Origin: Variovorax paradoxus EPS | Lineage (GTDB): Bacteria; Pseudomonadota; Gammaproteobacteria; Burkholderiales; Burkholderiaceae_C | Assembly: GCF_000184745.1 (NCBI RefSeq) | Contig: NC_014931.1 | Span: 3,658,001 to 3,722,000, forward strand | Direction of reading: 5' to 3' | DNA: 64,000 bases | In this document: piece after piece, positions 31,398 to 40,431 of the stretch | How positions within the stretch are numbered: position 1 is the stretch's first letter | Layout of the letters: each line of letters begins with the position of its first letter | Translations under genes and position numbers: made by a program | Notes under the pieces: generated by a model | Told to the model about the DNA's origin: nothing | What the model saw: the letters and a program-made list of their open reading frames with translations, nothing else | The model's database searches: none

Positions 31398-32717
31398 TCA
31401 GCCTTGTTGCTGCTGCGCCATCAGTTCGTCGAACGACACCGACTTTTCATTGACCTTGGCCTTGCCGAGCACGAAATCGGTCACGTTGTTCTCGATGACG
31501 ACGGCTTCGACTTCCGCCAGGCGGTTGTTGTCGCTGAAGTACCAGCGCACCACGTCGGCCGGCTTTTCGTAGCTGGCGGCGAGTTCGTCGATGTGCGCCT
31601 TGATCTGCTCGGGCTTGGCTTGCAGCTCGTTGGCACGCACCAGTTCGGCGACCACCAGGCCCAGGCGCACGCGGCGCTCGGCTTGCGGGCGGAACACTTC
31701 CTCGGGAATCGGTGCCTTGTCGGCGTCCTTGATGCCGCGTTGCTTGAGTTCGGCGCGGGCGCCTTCGATCATGCGGCTGACTTCCGACTGCACGCTGGCG
31801 TTCGGCAGGTCGAGTTCGGCGTTGGCAACCAGCGCGTCCATCACGGCGTTCTTGTTGCGGGCCAGCAGGCGGAACTTCACTTCGCGCTCGAGGTTGCGCT
31901 TGATGTCGGCGCGCAGGCCTTCGACCGTGGCTTCGGCGATGCCGAGCGACTTGGCGAGCTGTTCGTTGACTTCAGGCAGGTGCGAGGCTTCGATCTTCTT
32001 CACGGTGACCATGAAGTCGGCTTGCTTGCCGGCCACGTCCTTGCCGTGGTAATCGGCCGGGAACGACAGCGGGAAGGTGCGGCTGTCGCCGGACTTCATG
32101 CCGCGCACCGCATCTTCGAATTCCTTGAGCATCTGGCCTTCGCCGACCACGAACTGGAAGTCTTCGGCCTTGCCGCCCTGGAAGGGTTCGCCGTCGATCT
32201 TGCCTTCGAAGTCGACCGTGACGCGGTCGTCGTCTTGCGCGACGGCGTCTTGCGCGCGCTGGGCGAAGGTGCGGCGTTGCTTGCGCAGGATGTCGAGCGT
32301 CTTGTCGATCGCGTCGTCGCCCACTTCGGCCGAGAGCTTCTCGACTTCAGCGCCCGACAGGTCGTTGATCTTGACTTCGGGGAACACTTCGAACACCGCG
32401 TCGAAGGCCAGTTCGCCTTCGGGCGACTCTTCCTTCTCGGTGATGCGGGGCTGGCCGGCCACGCGAAGCTTGGCTTCGTTGGCAGCTTGCGAGAAGGCTT
32501 CGCCGACCTTGTCGTTCATGACTTCGTAGTGCACCGAGTAGCCATAGCGCTGGGCCACGACATTCATCGGCACCTTGCCGGGGCGAAAGCCGTCCATCTT
32601 GACGGTGCGCGCGAGCTTCTTGAGGCGCGAATCGACTTCGTTCTGGATGGTGCCGACCGGCAGGGTCAGCGTGATCTTGCGTTCGAGCTTCTCGAGAGTT
32701 TCAACGGTCACGGTCAT
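31398..32717 (-). CDS. tig: Trigger factor, ribosome-associated chaperone
   Basis: The 439-residue chaperone binds nascent chains at the ribosome exit. The ribosome-binding signature GFRPGKVP is at residues 43-50; the middle section (about 160-250) is the FKBP-type peptidyl-prolyl isomerase domain (DRVTVDFEGKIDGEPFQGGKAEDFQFVVGEG), and the C-terminal half is the helical cradle. An AAGGAAG site precedes the ATG. tRNA-Leu(UAG) lies 27 bases upstream on the same strand and may share a transcript. Confidence 0.97.
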   Translation of the reverse strand: MTVTVETLEKLERKITLTLPVGTIQNEVDSRLKKLARTVKMDGFRPGKVPMNVVAQRYGYSVHYEVMNDKVGEAFSQAANEAKLRVAGQPRITEKEESPEGELAFDAVFEVFPEVKINDLSGAEVEKLSAEVGDDAIDKTLDILRKQRRTFAQRAQDAVAQDDDRVTVDFEGKIDGEPFQGGKAEDFQFVVGEGQMLKEFEDAVRGMKSGDSRTFPLSFPADYHGKDVAGKQADFMVTVKKIEASHLPEVNEQLAKSLGIAEATVEGLRADIKRNLEREVKFRLLARNKNAVMDALVANAELDLPNASVQSEVSRMIEGARAELKQRGIKDADKAPIPEEVFRPQAERRVRLGLVVAELVRANELQAKPEQIKAHIDELAASYEKPADVVRWYFSDNNRLAEVEAVVIENNVTDFVLGKAKVNEKSVSFDELMAQQQQG

Positions 32718-32743
32718 GATGTCTTCCTTGTGAGGGGTGTGGC

Positions 32744-32830
32744 TGGTGCGCGGGGCCGGACTCGAACCGGCACGTTCTTGCGAACGTCAGGACCTAAACC
32801 TGGTGCGTCTACCAATTTCGCCACCCGCGC
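32744..32830 (-). tRNA. tRNA-Leu (anticodon UAG)
   Basis: An 87-base class II tRNA starting GCGCGGGTGGCGAAATTGG and ending with encoded CCA. The acceptor stem GCGCGGG pairs with CCCGCGC; the anticodon loop in CAGGTTTAGGTCCTG gives UAG; a long variable arm (ACGTTCGCAAGAACGT) and a GGTTCGAGTCC T-arm complete the leucine pattern. Confidence 0.97.
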
Positions 32831-33039
32831 GATGCCAATTTTTCAGGTGAATGCAAAAGCGGACGGCCCTGGTGCATCGAATACCGGAGTACCCGCCTGC
32901 CCAAAGACCGTCCGCCTGAAATCGGTCAACCGCGCATTTTAAACGCAAGAATGGGGGCCTCCCGGCTATTCACTTCGTGTAATTCGCCACCTCCCGAGGA
33001 GGAGGCGCGGACCACCTTGGGGCGGCCCGGCGGCGTCCG
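32831..33039. other. Intergenic region between tRNA-Leu and the RND permease
   Basis: These 209 bases hold no gene I can support. GCGGACGG (32859-32866) and CCGTCCGC (32908-32915) are complementary, and the flanking TTTCAGG/CCTGAAA extends the pairing after a short side insertion. This is downstream of the permease gene on the minus strand and may end its transcript; the tRNA-Leu promoter should also lie here. Confidence 0.4.
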
Positions 33040-36000
33040 CTACCCCGCTTTTGGCTCCCGCTTGACACGGAATGCGGCGGCGTACATTGCCGGCAGCGCC
33101 AGCAGGGTCAATACCGTCGCCACGATCAGCCCGCCCATGATGGCCACGGCCATCGGTCCCCAGAACACGCTGCGCGAGAGCGGAATCATCGCCAGCACCG
33201 CGGCCGCCGCCGTCAGCACGATGGGGCGCAAACGCCGCACGGCCGATTCGACGATCGCGTCCCAAGCCGGCACGCCCTCCTTGCGGTCGCTTTCAATCTG
33301 GTCGATCAGGATCACCGCGTTGCGCTGGATCATGCCCATCAGTGCGATCACGCCCAGCAGCGCCACGAAACCGAACGGCCGGTTCAGCAGCAGCAATGCA
33401 CCGGCGACGCCCGCAATGCCCATCGGCCCGGTGATGAACACCAGCAGCGAGCGGCTGAAGCTGTGCAACTGCAGCATCAGCAGCGTGAACACCAGGAACA
33501 GCATGATCGGCACGCCCGCCACGATGGAGGCCGAGCCCTTGCTGCTTTCCTCGACCGCGCCCGCCACTTCGATGCGGTAGGCGCCCTGCCCCGCCGCCAG
33601 CCAGCCGGCTTCGAGCTGGCGAAGCTTGGGCAGCAGTTCGGCGGTCACGGTCGCACCCTGTAGGCCTTCGCTCACATCGCCCTGCACGGTGATCGCGTAG
33701 TCGCGGTTCTCGCGCCACATCACGCCCGGCTCCCAGGTAAACACCGGCCTTGCGATCTGCGTGAGCGGGATCGAGCGGCCCGACGTCGTCGGAATGTAGG
33801 CGTTGCCGATGTCCGAGATGGCTTCCCGCTCATCGGGCGACTGGCGCAGCACGATGTCGATCAGCAAATCGTTCTCGCGGTACTGGCCCACGGTCGTGCC
33901 GCTGAACATCGTGCGCGACGCCTGCGCGATGGCCTGGCTCGTCACGCCGAGCGCGCGCGCCTTGGCCTGGTCGATCTCCAGGCGAATCACCTTCACCGAC
34001 TCGTTCCAGTTGTCGTTTACGCCGCGCATGTTGGCGTTCTCGCGCAGCACCGCCTTCACCTCGTCGGCGTGCGCGCGCAGTTGCGCCGGCTCGGTGCCGA
34101 TCACGCGGAATTGCACCGGGTACGGCACCGGCGGTCCGTTGGGCAGCAGCTTGACGCGGCCGCGCACCTCGGGGAACTCCTCGGCCAGCAACGCCGGCAA
34201 GCGCAGCCGCAGCCGTTCGCGCACCTTCAGGTCCTTGGCGAGCACGATGAGCTGCGACACGTTGGTCTGCGGGAACACCTGGTCCAGCGGCAGATAGAAG
34301 CGCGGCACGCCCGAGCCGACCCAGGTGCTCACGGTCTTGACGCCCTCTTCCTTCATCACGCGCTGCTCGACGCGCTTGGCCACCTCTTCGTTGGCCGCGA
34401 ACGAGGTGCCTTCTGGGAACCAGATGTCCACCATGATCTCGGGCCGGCTCGAATCGGGGAAGAACTGCTGCTGCACCTTGCCCATGCCGAAGATGCCGAG
34501 CGCGAACACCAGCACCGTCGCGCCGATGGTGAGCCACCGGTGCTGCACGCACCAGTCCACCGCGTGGCGAAAGCCGTTGTAGAACGGGGTGTCGAAGAGC
34601 TCGTGCGGTCCTTCGACAAGCTCAGGATGACCGGATGAAGCGTGCGGCTTCACCTTGAGCAGCAGCGTGCCCAGGTACGGCACGAAGTACACCGAGACGA
34701 TCCACGACAGCACCAGCGCAATCACCGTCACCGCGAAGATCGCGAAGGTGTATTCGCCCGTCACCGACTTCGCCAGGCCGATCGGCAGGAAACCGGCCGC
34801 CGTGATGAGCGTGCCCGTGAGCATCGGCTTGGCCGTCACGTCGTACGCATAGGTGGCGGCGCGGGCCTTGTCATAGCCCTCTTCCATCTTCCGCACCATC
34901 ATCTCGACCGCGATGATCGCGTCGTCCACGAGAAGGCCGAGCGCGATGATCAGCGACCCCAGCGATATCTTGTGCAGCCCGATGCCGAAGTAGTTCATCG
35001 CGAGGAAGGTCACCGCCAGCACCAGCGGAATGGTGATCGCCACCACCAGCCCCGGCCGCATGTCGATGTACCAGCCGAAGCGCCCACCCTTGTGCAGGCC
35101 GAGCGCGATGATGCTCACCGCCAGCACGATGGCCACGGCCTCGATCAGCACGCCGACGAATTCGTTCACCGAGCTGGCCACCGACACCGGCTGGTCCTGC
35201 ACCTGCGCAAGCTTCACGCCGAGCGGCAGGCGCTGGTCGATCTGCGCGGTCGCGACCTTCAGCGCCTTGCCCAGCGCAATGATGTCGCCGCCCTTGGCCA
35301 TGGAGACGCCCAGGGCAATCACTTCCTTGCCCTGGTGGTGCACCTTGACGGCCGGCGGATCGATGTAGCCGCGATGGATTTCGGCGATGTCGCCCAGCTT
35401 CAGCTGGTTGCCCGAGGTGCCGCGGATCGGCATGTCGCGCAGCTGGTCGACGCTGGTGAACTGGCCCGCCACGCGTACCTGCACCACATCGAGCGGCGAC
35501 TGGATCGTGCCGGCGCTTTCCACCGCGTTCTGCGAACCGAGTTGCGCAAGCACCGCGTTGAAGTCGAGCCCCAGCTGCGCCAGGCGCTTCTGCGAGATCT
35601 CGATGTAGACCTTCTCGTCCTGCACGCCGAACTGATCGACCTTGGCCACGTCCTTCACGCGCAGCAACTGCTGGCGGGTTTCGTCGGCCAGCGTCTTGAG
35701 CTCGGCATAGCTGAAGCCTTCGCTCTCCAGCGCATAGATCACGCCATAGACGTCGCCGAAATCGTCATTGAAGAACGGCCCCTGCACGCCGGGCGGCAGC
35801 GTGTTGCGCATGTCGCCGATCTTCTTGCGCACCGTGTACCAGACGTTGACCACGTCCGCGGCCTTCGAGGAATCCTTGATCTGGAAAATGATCTGCGACT
35901 CGCCCGGCTTCGAATAGCTGCGGATCTTGTCGGCGTACGGTGCCTCCTGCAGCGTGCGTTCGAGCTTGTCGGTGACCTGCTCGGCCACCTGCTGTGCGGT

Positions 36001-36228
36001 GGCGCCCGGCCAGTAGGTGCGCACGACCATCGCGCGAAAGGTGAACGGCGGGTCTTCGTCCTGCCCGAGCTGGAAGTACGCGAAGGTACCCAGCACCATC
36101 AGCACGACCATCAGGTAGCGCGTGAGGGGCGCGTGGTCCAGCGCCCACTTGGAGAGGTTGAAGCCGGCAGACTTGGCGGCAGGCTTGTCGACCGGTTTGT
36201 CGGTGGTGTTCGCTGCGCCTTCCGTCAT
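33040..36228 (-). CDS. RND efflux permease (AcrB/HAE-like family)
   Basis: A 1062-residue proton-driven inner-membrane pump with the 12-segment RND plan: TM1 near residue 35-52, the first porter loop, the TM4 motif GLLVDDAIIAVEMMV with its proton-relay Asp pair, a second porter loop, and TM10 with GMIQRNAVILIDQIE. This last motif has Arg-Asn where AcrB has Lys-Asn, as in a known subfamily. Residues around 530-540 read HPELVEGP, a translated palindromic-repeat fragment in the TM6-TM7 linker. It is coupled to the adaptor gene by an ATGA overlap (36225-36228). The substrate is unknown; no outer-membrane partner is adjacent. Confidence 0.9.
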   Translation of the reverse strand: MTEGAANTTDKPVDKPAAKSAGFNLSKWALDHAPLTRYLMVVLMVLGTFAYFQLGQDEDPPFTFRAMVVRTYWPGATAQQVAEQVTDKLERTLQEAPYADKIRSYSKPGESQIIFQIKDSSKAADVVNVWYTVRKKIGDMRNTLPPGVQGPFFNDDFGDVYGVIYALESEGFSYAELKTLADETRQQLLRVKDVAKVDQFGVQDEKVYIEISQKRLAQLGLDFNAVLAQLGSQNAVESAGTIQSPLDVVQVRVAGQFTSVDQLRDMPIRGTSGNQLKLGDIAEIHRGYIDPPAVKVHHQGKEVIALGVSMAKGGDIIALGKALKVATAQIDQRLPLGVKLAQVQDQPVSVASSVNEFVGVLIEAVAIVLAVSIIALGLHKGGRFGWYIDMRPGLVVAITIPLVLAVTFLAMNYFGIGLHKISLGSLIIALGLLVDDAIIAVEMMVRKMEEGYDKARAATYAYDVTAKPMLTGTLITAAGFLPIGLAKSVTGEYTFAIFAVTVIALVLSWIVSVYFVPYLGTLLLKVKPHASSGHPELVEGPHELFDTPFYNGFRHAVDWCVQHRWLTIGATVLVFALGIFGMGKVQQQFFPDSSRPEIMVDIWFPEGTSFAANEEVAKRVEQRVMKEEGVKTVSTWVGSGVPRFYLPLDQVFPQTNVSQLIVLAKDLKVRERLRLRLPALLAEEFPEVRGRVKLLPNGPPVPYPVQFRVIGTEPAQLRAHADEVKAVLRENANMRGVNDNWNESVKVIRLEIDQAKARALGVTSQAIAQASRTMFSGTTVGQYRENDLLIDIVLRQSPDEREAISDIGNAYIPTTSGRSIPLTQIARPVFTWEPGVMWRENRDYAITVQGDVSEGLQGATVTAELLPKLRQLEAGWLAAGQGAYRIEVAGAVEESSKGSASIVAGVPIMLFLVFTLLMLQLHSFSRSLLVFITGPMGIAGVAGALLLLNRPFGFVALLGVIALMGMIQRNAVILIDQIESDRKEGVPAWDAIVESAVRRLRPIVLTAAAAVLAMIPLSRSVFWGPMAVAIMGGLIVATVLTLLALPAMYAAAFRVKREPKAG
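34609..34626 (-). repeat. Dispersed palindromic-repeat fragment inside the RND permease gene
   Basis: CTTCGACAAGCTCAGG at 34611-34626 is identical over 16 bases to the right arm of the inverted pair at 13395-13410. Here it is read in frame on the minus strand as PELVEG, between TM6 and TM7 of the permease. The surrounding linker is hydrophilic and variable, so insertion was tolerated. Confidence 0.7.
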
Positions 36229-37415
36229 TTGGCGGCACCTGCAGCGATCTCCTTCTTGGTTGCGGCGACCGGCTCGACGGCCTGCACGACGTCCTTCGCA
36301 TTGGCGGCGGCCGCAGCCGCCTCCTTGGACTGGTAGATGGTGACCTTCTGCCCCGGCGAGAGCACATGCACGCCCGCGGCCACGACCATCATTCCCGGCG
36401 AGAGCCCGCCGCCGATAACGGCTTCGTTGCCGTCGGCGGTGGCGACCTGCACGGGCTGCGAGCGCACCGTCATCGTCGATTTGTCGAGCACCCAGACCGC
36501 CGAGCCCTTTCCTTCCTGTCGCAATGCGCTGGTCGGCAGTTTGATCACGGCGGTGTTGGCGTGGGCCAGCGCCTGCGGGCGCGCGTAGACGGTGGCGCCC
36601 AGCGGGGGCGACGTGGCCGCATCGATCGCGACCTTGACCGAATAGGTGCGGGTGACTGCGTCGGCACTGGCCGCCACTTCACGCACCTGGCCCTGCAATT
36701 CATTGCCGCCGGACCAGCCGCGCACGGTGACCGGCGAGCCGGGCTTGATCGCCTGGGCGCGGTCTTCGGGCACCGCGAACACCACGTCGCGCGCGCCGTC
36801 CTGCGCAATGCGCACGACCGGCGTGCCGGCCTGCACCACCTGGCCCGGCTCGGCCTCGATGGCGGTGATGACGCCCGCCACATCGGCGACCAGCGTCGTG
36901 TAATTTGCTTGATTGCCTTGGGAAGCAAGCTGGGCCTGTGCCTGCTCGAGTTGCGCCTGCGCCGCCTTCCAGGTCGTTTCGCGGCGCTCCAGTTCAGCGC
37001 CGCTGATGAAGTTCTGCTCGCGCAGTTCGCGGTAGCGCTTCAGGTCGGCGGCGGCAAGGTCGCGGTTGGTGAGCGCGGCCGCCTGCTGGGCGCGGGCGGC
37101 GTCTGCGGCGAGCTTGTAGTCCTGTGGATCGAGTTGCGCCAGCACTTGGCCGGCCTGCACGTGCTGGCCGAGATCGGCCTGGCGCTTGGTGATCTTGCCG
37201 GCCACGCGGAACCCGAGGCGCGATTCGACGCGGGCGCGGACCTCGGCCGAGAACTCGGGCTGGGCGTCGAAGTCGCTGGTGCCGACGGTCACCAGCTTCA
37301 CCGCTCGCACGGGCTCCTCGGCGGCCGGCTTAGGCGAACAGCCGGCCAGGATGAGGGAGGGAATCAGCAGCCACAAGGCGCTGCGCACACGGGGAAAAGC
37401 AGTGGAGGCGGTCAT
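36225..37415 (-). CDS. RND efflux periplasmic adaptor lipoprotein
   Basis: A 396-residue membrane-fusion protein. The lipobox is LILAGC (Cys26), so it should be lipid-anchored in the inner membrane. Then come the lipoyl half-motif (FRVAGKITKRQADLGQHVQAGQVLAQLD), a helical hairpin (about 90-150), the second lipoyl half (GVITAIEAEPGQVVQAGTPVVRI) and beta-barrel/MP domains. It links the permease to an outer-membrane channel. First gene of the pair; the promoter with two operator-like palindromes lies just upstream. Confidence 0.9.
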   Translation of the reverse strand: MTASTAFPRVRSALWLLIPSLILAGCSPKPAAEEPVRAVKLVTVGTSDFDAQPEFSAEVRARVESRLGFRVAGKITKRQADLGQHVQAGQVLAQLDPQDYKLAADAARAQQAAALTNRDLAAADLKRYRELREQNFISGAELERRETTWKAAQAQLEQAQAQLASQGNQANYTTLVADVAGVITAIEAEPGQVVQAGTPVVRIAQDGARDVVFAVPEDRAQAIKPGSPVTVRGWSGGNELQGQVREVAASADAVTRTYSVKVAIDAATSPPLGATVYARPQALAHANTAVIKLPTSALRQEGKGSAVWVLDKSTMTVRSQPVQVATADGNEAVIGGGLSPGMMVVAAGVHVLSPGQKVTIYQSKEAAAAAANAKDVVQAVEPVAATKKEIAAGAAK

Positions 37416-37450
37416 GAGACACCCAAGAAAGTACGAACCCGGGCCTTTAA

Positions 37451-37509
37451 TGACCCACTGGTTAGTAATCTAGGGTAAACGTTAAATACTGTCAATGACC
37501 CGCGGGTCA
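37451..37509 (-). promoter_or_regulatory. Promoter with two TetR-type operators for the first RND pump
   Basis: On the minus strand TTGACA (37495-37490) and TAGATT (37472-37467) are spaced by 17 bases. TGACCCGCGGGTCA (37496-37509) is a perfect 14-base palindrome touching the -35; TGACCCACTGGTTA (37451-37464) is a weaker copy just after the -10. The two copies share TGACC-N4-GGT and are 45 bases apart, which would let a TetR-type repressor block the promoter from both sides. No regulator gene is adjacent. Confidence 0.65.
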
Positions 37510-37523
37510 GTTGACTGCGGAAT

Positions 37524-39446
37524 CTAGGTCCGCTGGCCCATCTCCACCAGCCGGTTGTCAGGCAATTCGAAGTAGTCCGACGCCCTCCCCGCATTGCGCT
37601 GCAGCCAGCCGAACAGCACCCGGCGCACCGGATTCATGCCCGGCAGGTTCTCCTCGCCCACCGAGGCGCGCGAGACGAAATACGAGGTCTTCATCGAATC
37701 GATCGCCAGCGTCTTCTGGTAGGCCAGGATGCGGATGAATTCGGGCACATCGGGCCGCTCCATGAAGCCGTGGCGCGCGGTGACCACCCAGATGCCCTCC
37801 ATCAACTGCTCCGCCTCGATGCGGATGCGGGCGTCGACGCGTGGCGTGTCGCAGGGCAGCACGCGCAGCACGATCACCTGGTCGTGCAGCACCTGGTTGT
37901 GCTTGAGGTTGTGCAGCAGCGCATGCGGAACCGCCGTGGCATCGGGGTTCAGAAACACCGCGGTGCCGCTCACCCGGTGCGGCATGTGCTGCGCCAGCGA
38001 TTCGATGAAGGGCCGCAGCGGCAGGCTCTCGGCAGCCGCGGCCTCCAGCCCCAGCCGCCGGCCCTTGGCCCAGGTGGTGAAGAGCACCATCACCACGGCC
38101 GCTACTGCCAGCGTGAGCCAGCCCCCGTCGGCCACCTTGAGGCTGTTGGCGATCACGAAAGTCAGGTCGACCACCGCGAAGGCCGCCACGGCCACCACCA
38201 CCGCCACCCTGTTCCACTTCCACAGGCCCCAGGCGACGATGCCTGCGAGCAGCGTGGTCGTCACCATCGTGATCGACACCGCGATGCCGTACGCCGCCGA
38301 CAACGCGCCCGAGCTGCGGAAGCCCAGCACCAGCAGCAGCACGCCCACCATCAGCAGCCAGTTCACGGCCGGCACGTAGATCTGCCCGATGGCCGAACCC
38401 GAGGTCTGCACCACCCGCATCCGTGGCAGGTAGCCCATGCGCATCGCGTGCGCGGTGAGCGAGAAGGCGCCCGAGATCACCGCCTGCGAGGCGATCACCG
38501 TGGCCATGGCCGCCAGCACCACCATCGGCAGCACGCCCCACGAGGGAAAGAGGCGGAAGAACGGGTTGTCGATGGCCGCCGGATTCGCCAGCACCAGCGC
38601 CCCCTGCCCGAAATAGTTGAGCACCAGCCCCGGCAGCGCGATGAAGAGCCATGCGAGCCGGATCGGCTTGGCGCCGAAATGCCCCATGTCCGCATAGAGC
38701 GCCTCGCCGCCGGTGAACGCCAGGAACACCGCGCCCAGCACCGCGAGCGACTGCGCCCTGTGCTCGATCAGGAAGCCGAAAGCCCTCCGCGGATCGAGCG
38801 CCGCCAGCACCTGCGGCTGCTGCACCACCTGCCAGAGCCCGGCAGCAGCCAGCACGAGGAACCACAGCAGCATCACCGGCCCGAAGATCTTGCCGACCAC
38901 GCCCGTGCCCTTTTTCTGCACCATGAAGAGCGCGATCAGGATGACGACCGTGATCGGGATCACCGCGCGCTGCAGCACCGGCGCCTGCACCTCCAGCCCC
39001 TCGACGGCCGAGAGCACCGAGATCGCCGGCGTGATGAGGCTGTCGCCGTAGAACATGGCCGCGCCCACCAGGCCCAGCAGCCCGATCGCGTTCCACACCC
39101 AGGGTTTGGTCTTCGGCCCGGCGACCGCGCTGCGCGCCAGCGCCTGCAGCGCGAGGATGCCGCCCTCCCCGTCGTGGTCGGCGCGCAGCACGAACACCAC
39201 GTACTTCAGCGTCACCACGAACATCAGGCCCCAGAAGATCAGCGACAGCAGCCCCAGCACCGAATCGGGCGAGAACGGCACGCCGTGCTCGGGGTTCATC
39301 GTTTCCTTGAAGGCGTAGAGCGGCGAGGTGCCGATGTCGCCGAACACGACGCCGAGCGCCGCGATCATCAATCCGGGCCCTGCCGGATGCCCCGCTCCGC
39401 TTTGCGCTGGAATCTGGGCCGTGGAGGCCGGAGCCGATGCGTTCAT
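37524..39446 (-). CDS. kup: Potassium uptake protein, Kup family
   Basis: The 640-residue proton-coupled potassium transporter begins with the family signature ALGVVFGDIGTSPLYAFKE (about residues 28-46) and has about 12 membrane segments in its first 450 residues, followed by a cytoplasmic C-terminal domain. I start at MNASAPAS (39446); a reading from 39527 adds an unlikely Pro/Arg-rich extension. It is divergent from hpnC by 70 bases. Its role is constitutive low-affinity K+ uptake, important in acidic medium. Confidence 0.93.
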   Translation of the reverse strand: MNASAPASTAQIPAQSGAGHPAGPGLMIAALGVVFGDIGTSPLYAFKETMNPEHGVPFSPDSVLGLLSLIFWGLMFVVTLKYVVFVLRADHDGEGGILALQALARSAVAGPKTKPWVWNAIGLLGLVGAAMFYGDSLITPAISVLSAVEGLEVQAPVLQRAVIPITVVILIALFMVQKKGTGVVGKIFGPVMLLWFLVLAAAGLWQVVQQPQVLAALDPRRAFGFLIEHRAQSLAVLGAVFLAFTGGEALYADMGHFGAKPIRLAWLFIALPGLVLNYFGQGALVLANPAAIDNPFFRLFPSWGVLPMVVLAAMATVIASQAVISGAFSLTAHAMRMGYLPRMRVVQTSGSAIGQIYVPAVNWLLMVGVLLLVLGFRSSGALSAAYGIAVSITMVTTTLLAGIVAWGLWKWNRVAVVVAVAAFAVVDLTFVIANSLKVADGGWLTLAVAAVVMVLFTTWAKGRRLGLEAAAAESLPLRPFIESLAQHMPHRVSGTAVFLNPDATAVPHALLHNLKHNQVLHDQVIVLRVLPCDTPRVDARIRIEAEQLMEGIWVVTARHGFMERPDVPEFIRILAYQKTLAIDSMKTSYFVSRASVGEENLPGMNPVRRVLFGWLQRNAGRASDYFELPDNRLVEMGQRT

Positions 39447-39516
39447 GGGGCGATCTGTTCGAAGTGGCAACGCACCGAGCATAGGGCCGGGGCATCGTGT
39501 CGCGGACAATCGTGGC

Positions 39517-40431
39517 GTGTCCGCCACTCCCCACCTTGCCGCCCCGCCGGCGCATTACGAAAACTTCCCGGTCGCCTCGTGGCTCTGCCCGCCGCATCTG
39601 CGCCCGCCGATTGCCGCGATCTACCACTTCGCGCGCACTGCCGACGACATTGCCGACGAAGGCGACGCCTCGCCCGACCAGCGCCTGGCCGAATTGCGCG
39701 CCTACCGGGACGAACTCGCCGCCGCCGCGCAGGGCGAGGCGCTCGCCGGCTCCCGCTGGCCGCACGTCTTCGGCCCGCTGGCCCACAGCATCGCGCAGTA
39801 CAGCCTGCCCGAAGCGCTGCTGGCCGACCTGCTGAGTGCCTTCATGCAGGACATCGAGAAGACCCGCGATTACGGCACCTATGCCGACCGCGCCGAGCTG
39901 CTCGACTACTGCCGTCGCTCGGCCAACCCGGTCGGCCGGCTGCTGCTGCATCTCTATGGCGTGCACGACGCCGAGGCGCTGGCGCAGAGCGACGCCATCT
40001 GCAGCGCGCTGCAGCTCATCAACTTCTGGCAGGACCCGAGCGTGGACCTGCCGCGCGGACGCTTCTATTTCCCGCTGACCGACTGTTCCCGCCGCGGCCT
40101 CACGCGCGAGCACTTCAAGGTGTTCGAGCCGCTGTCGGCCGCGCCGCCGCCGCAGGAGGCCATCAACCTGGTTTCGGTCGTGTCGTTCTGGGCGCGCGAG
40201 CTCATGGAGGAAGGCGCTCCGCTGGTGCACCGCCTGCCGGGCCGCGCCGGATGGGAACTGCGCCTCGTCGTGCAGGGAGGCCTCCGCATCCTCGACAAGA
40301 TCACCGACCTGGGCTTCGACACCTTCTCCCAGCGCCCCACCATCGGCAAGGCCGACGCGCCCGTCCTGCTCTGGAAAGCGCTGCGGATGCGGAGACAATG
40401 GCGCCCCATGAAAGCAGCGCCTCCCCGATGA
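39517..40431 (+). CDS. hpnC: Squalene/hydroxysqualene synthase HpnC
   Basis: One of three enzymes (HpnC, HpnD, HpnE) that turn farnesyl diphosphate into squalene in bacteria without a classical squalene synthase. HpnC is thought to convert presqualene diphosphate to hydroxysqualene. The 304-residue protein has the first Asp-rich motif DDIADE (residues 43-48) and the second in the LINFWQDPSVDLPRGR region, where the helix normally carries D-x-x-x-D. The GTG at 39517 (SATPHLAAPPAHYENF) fits family N-termini better than the ATG at 39328, which lies inside kup. It overlaps hpnD by ATGA. Confidence 0.9.
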   Translation: MSATPHLAAPPAHYENFPVASWLCPPHLRPPIAAIYHFARTADDIADEGDASPDQRLAELRAYRDELAAAAQGEALAGSRWPHVFGPLAHSIAQYSLPEALLADLLSAFMQDIEKTRDYGTYADRAELLDYCRRSANPVGRLLLHLYGVHDAEALAQSDAICSALQLINFWQDPSVDLPRGRFYFPLTDCSRRGLTREHFKVFEPLSAAPPPQEAINLVSVVSFWARELMEEGAPLVHRLPGRAGWELRLVVQGGLRILDKITDLGFDTFSQRPTIGKADAPVLLWKALRMRRQWRPMKAAPPR

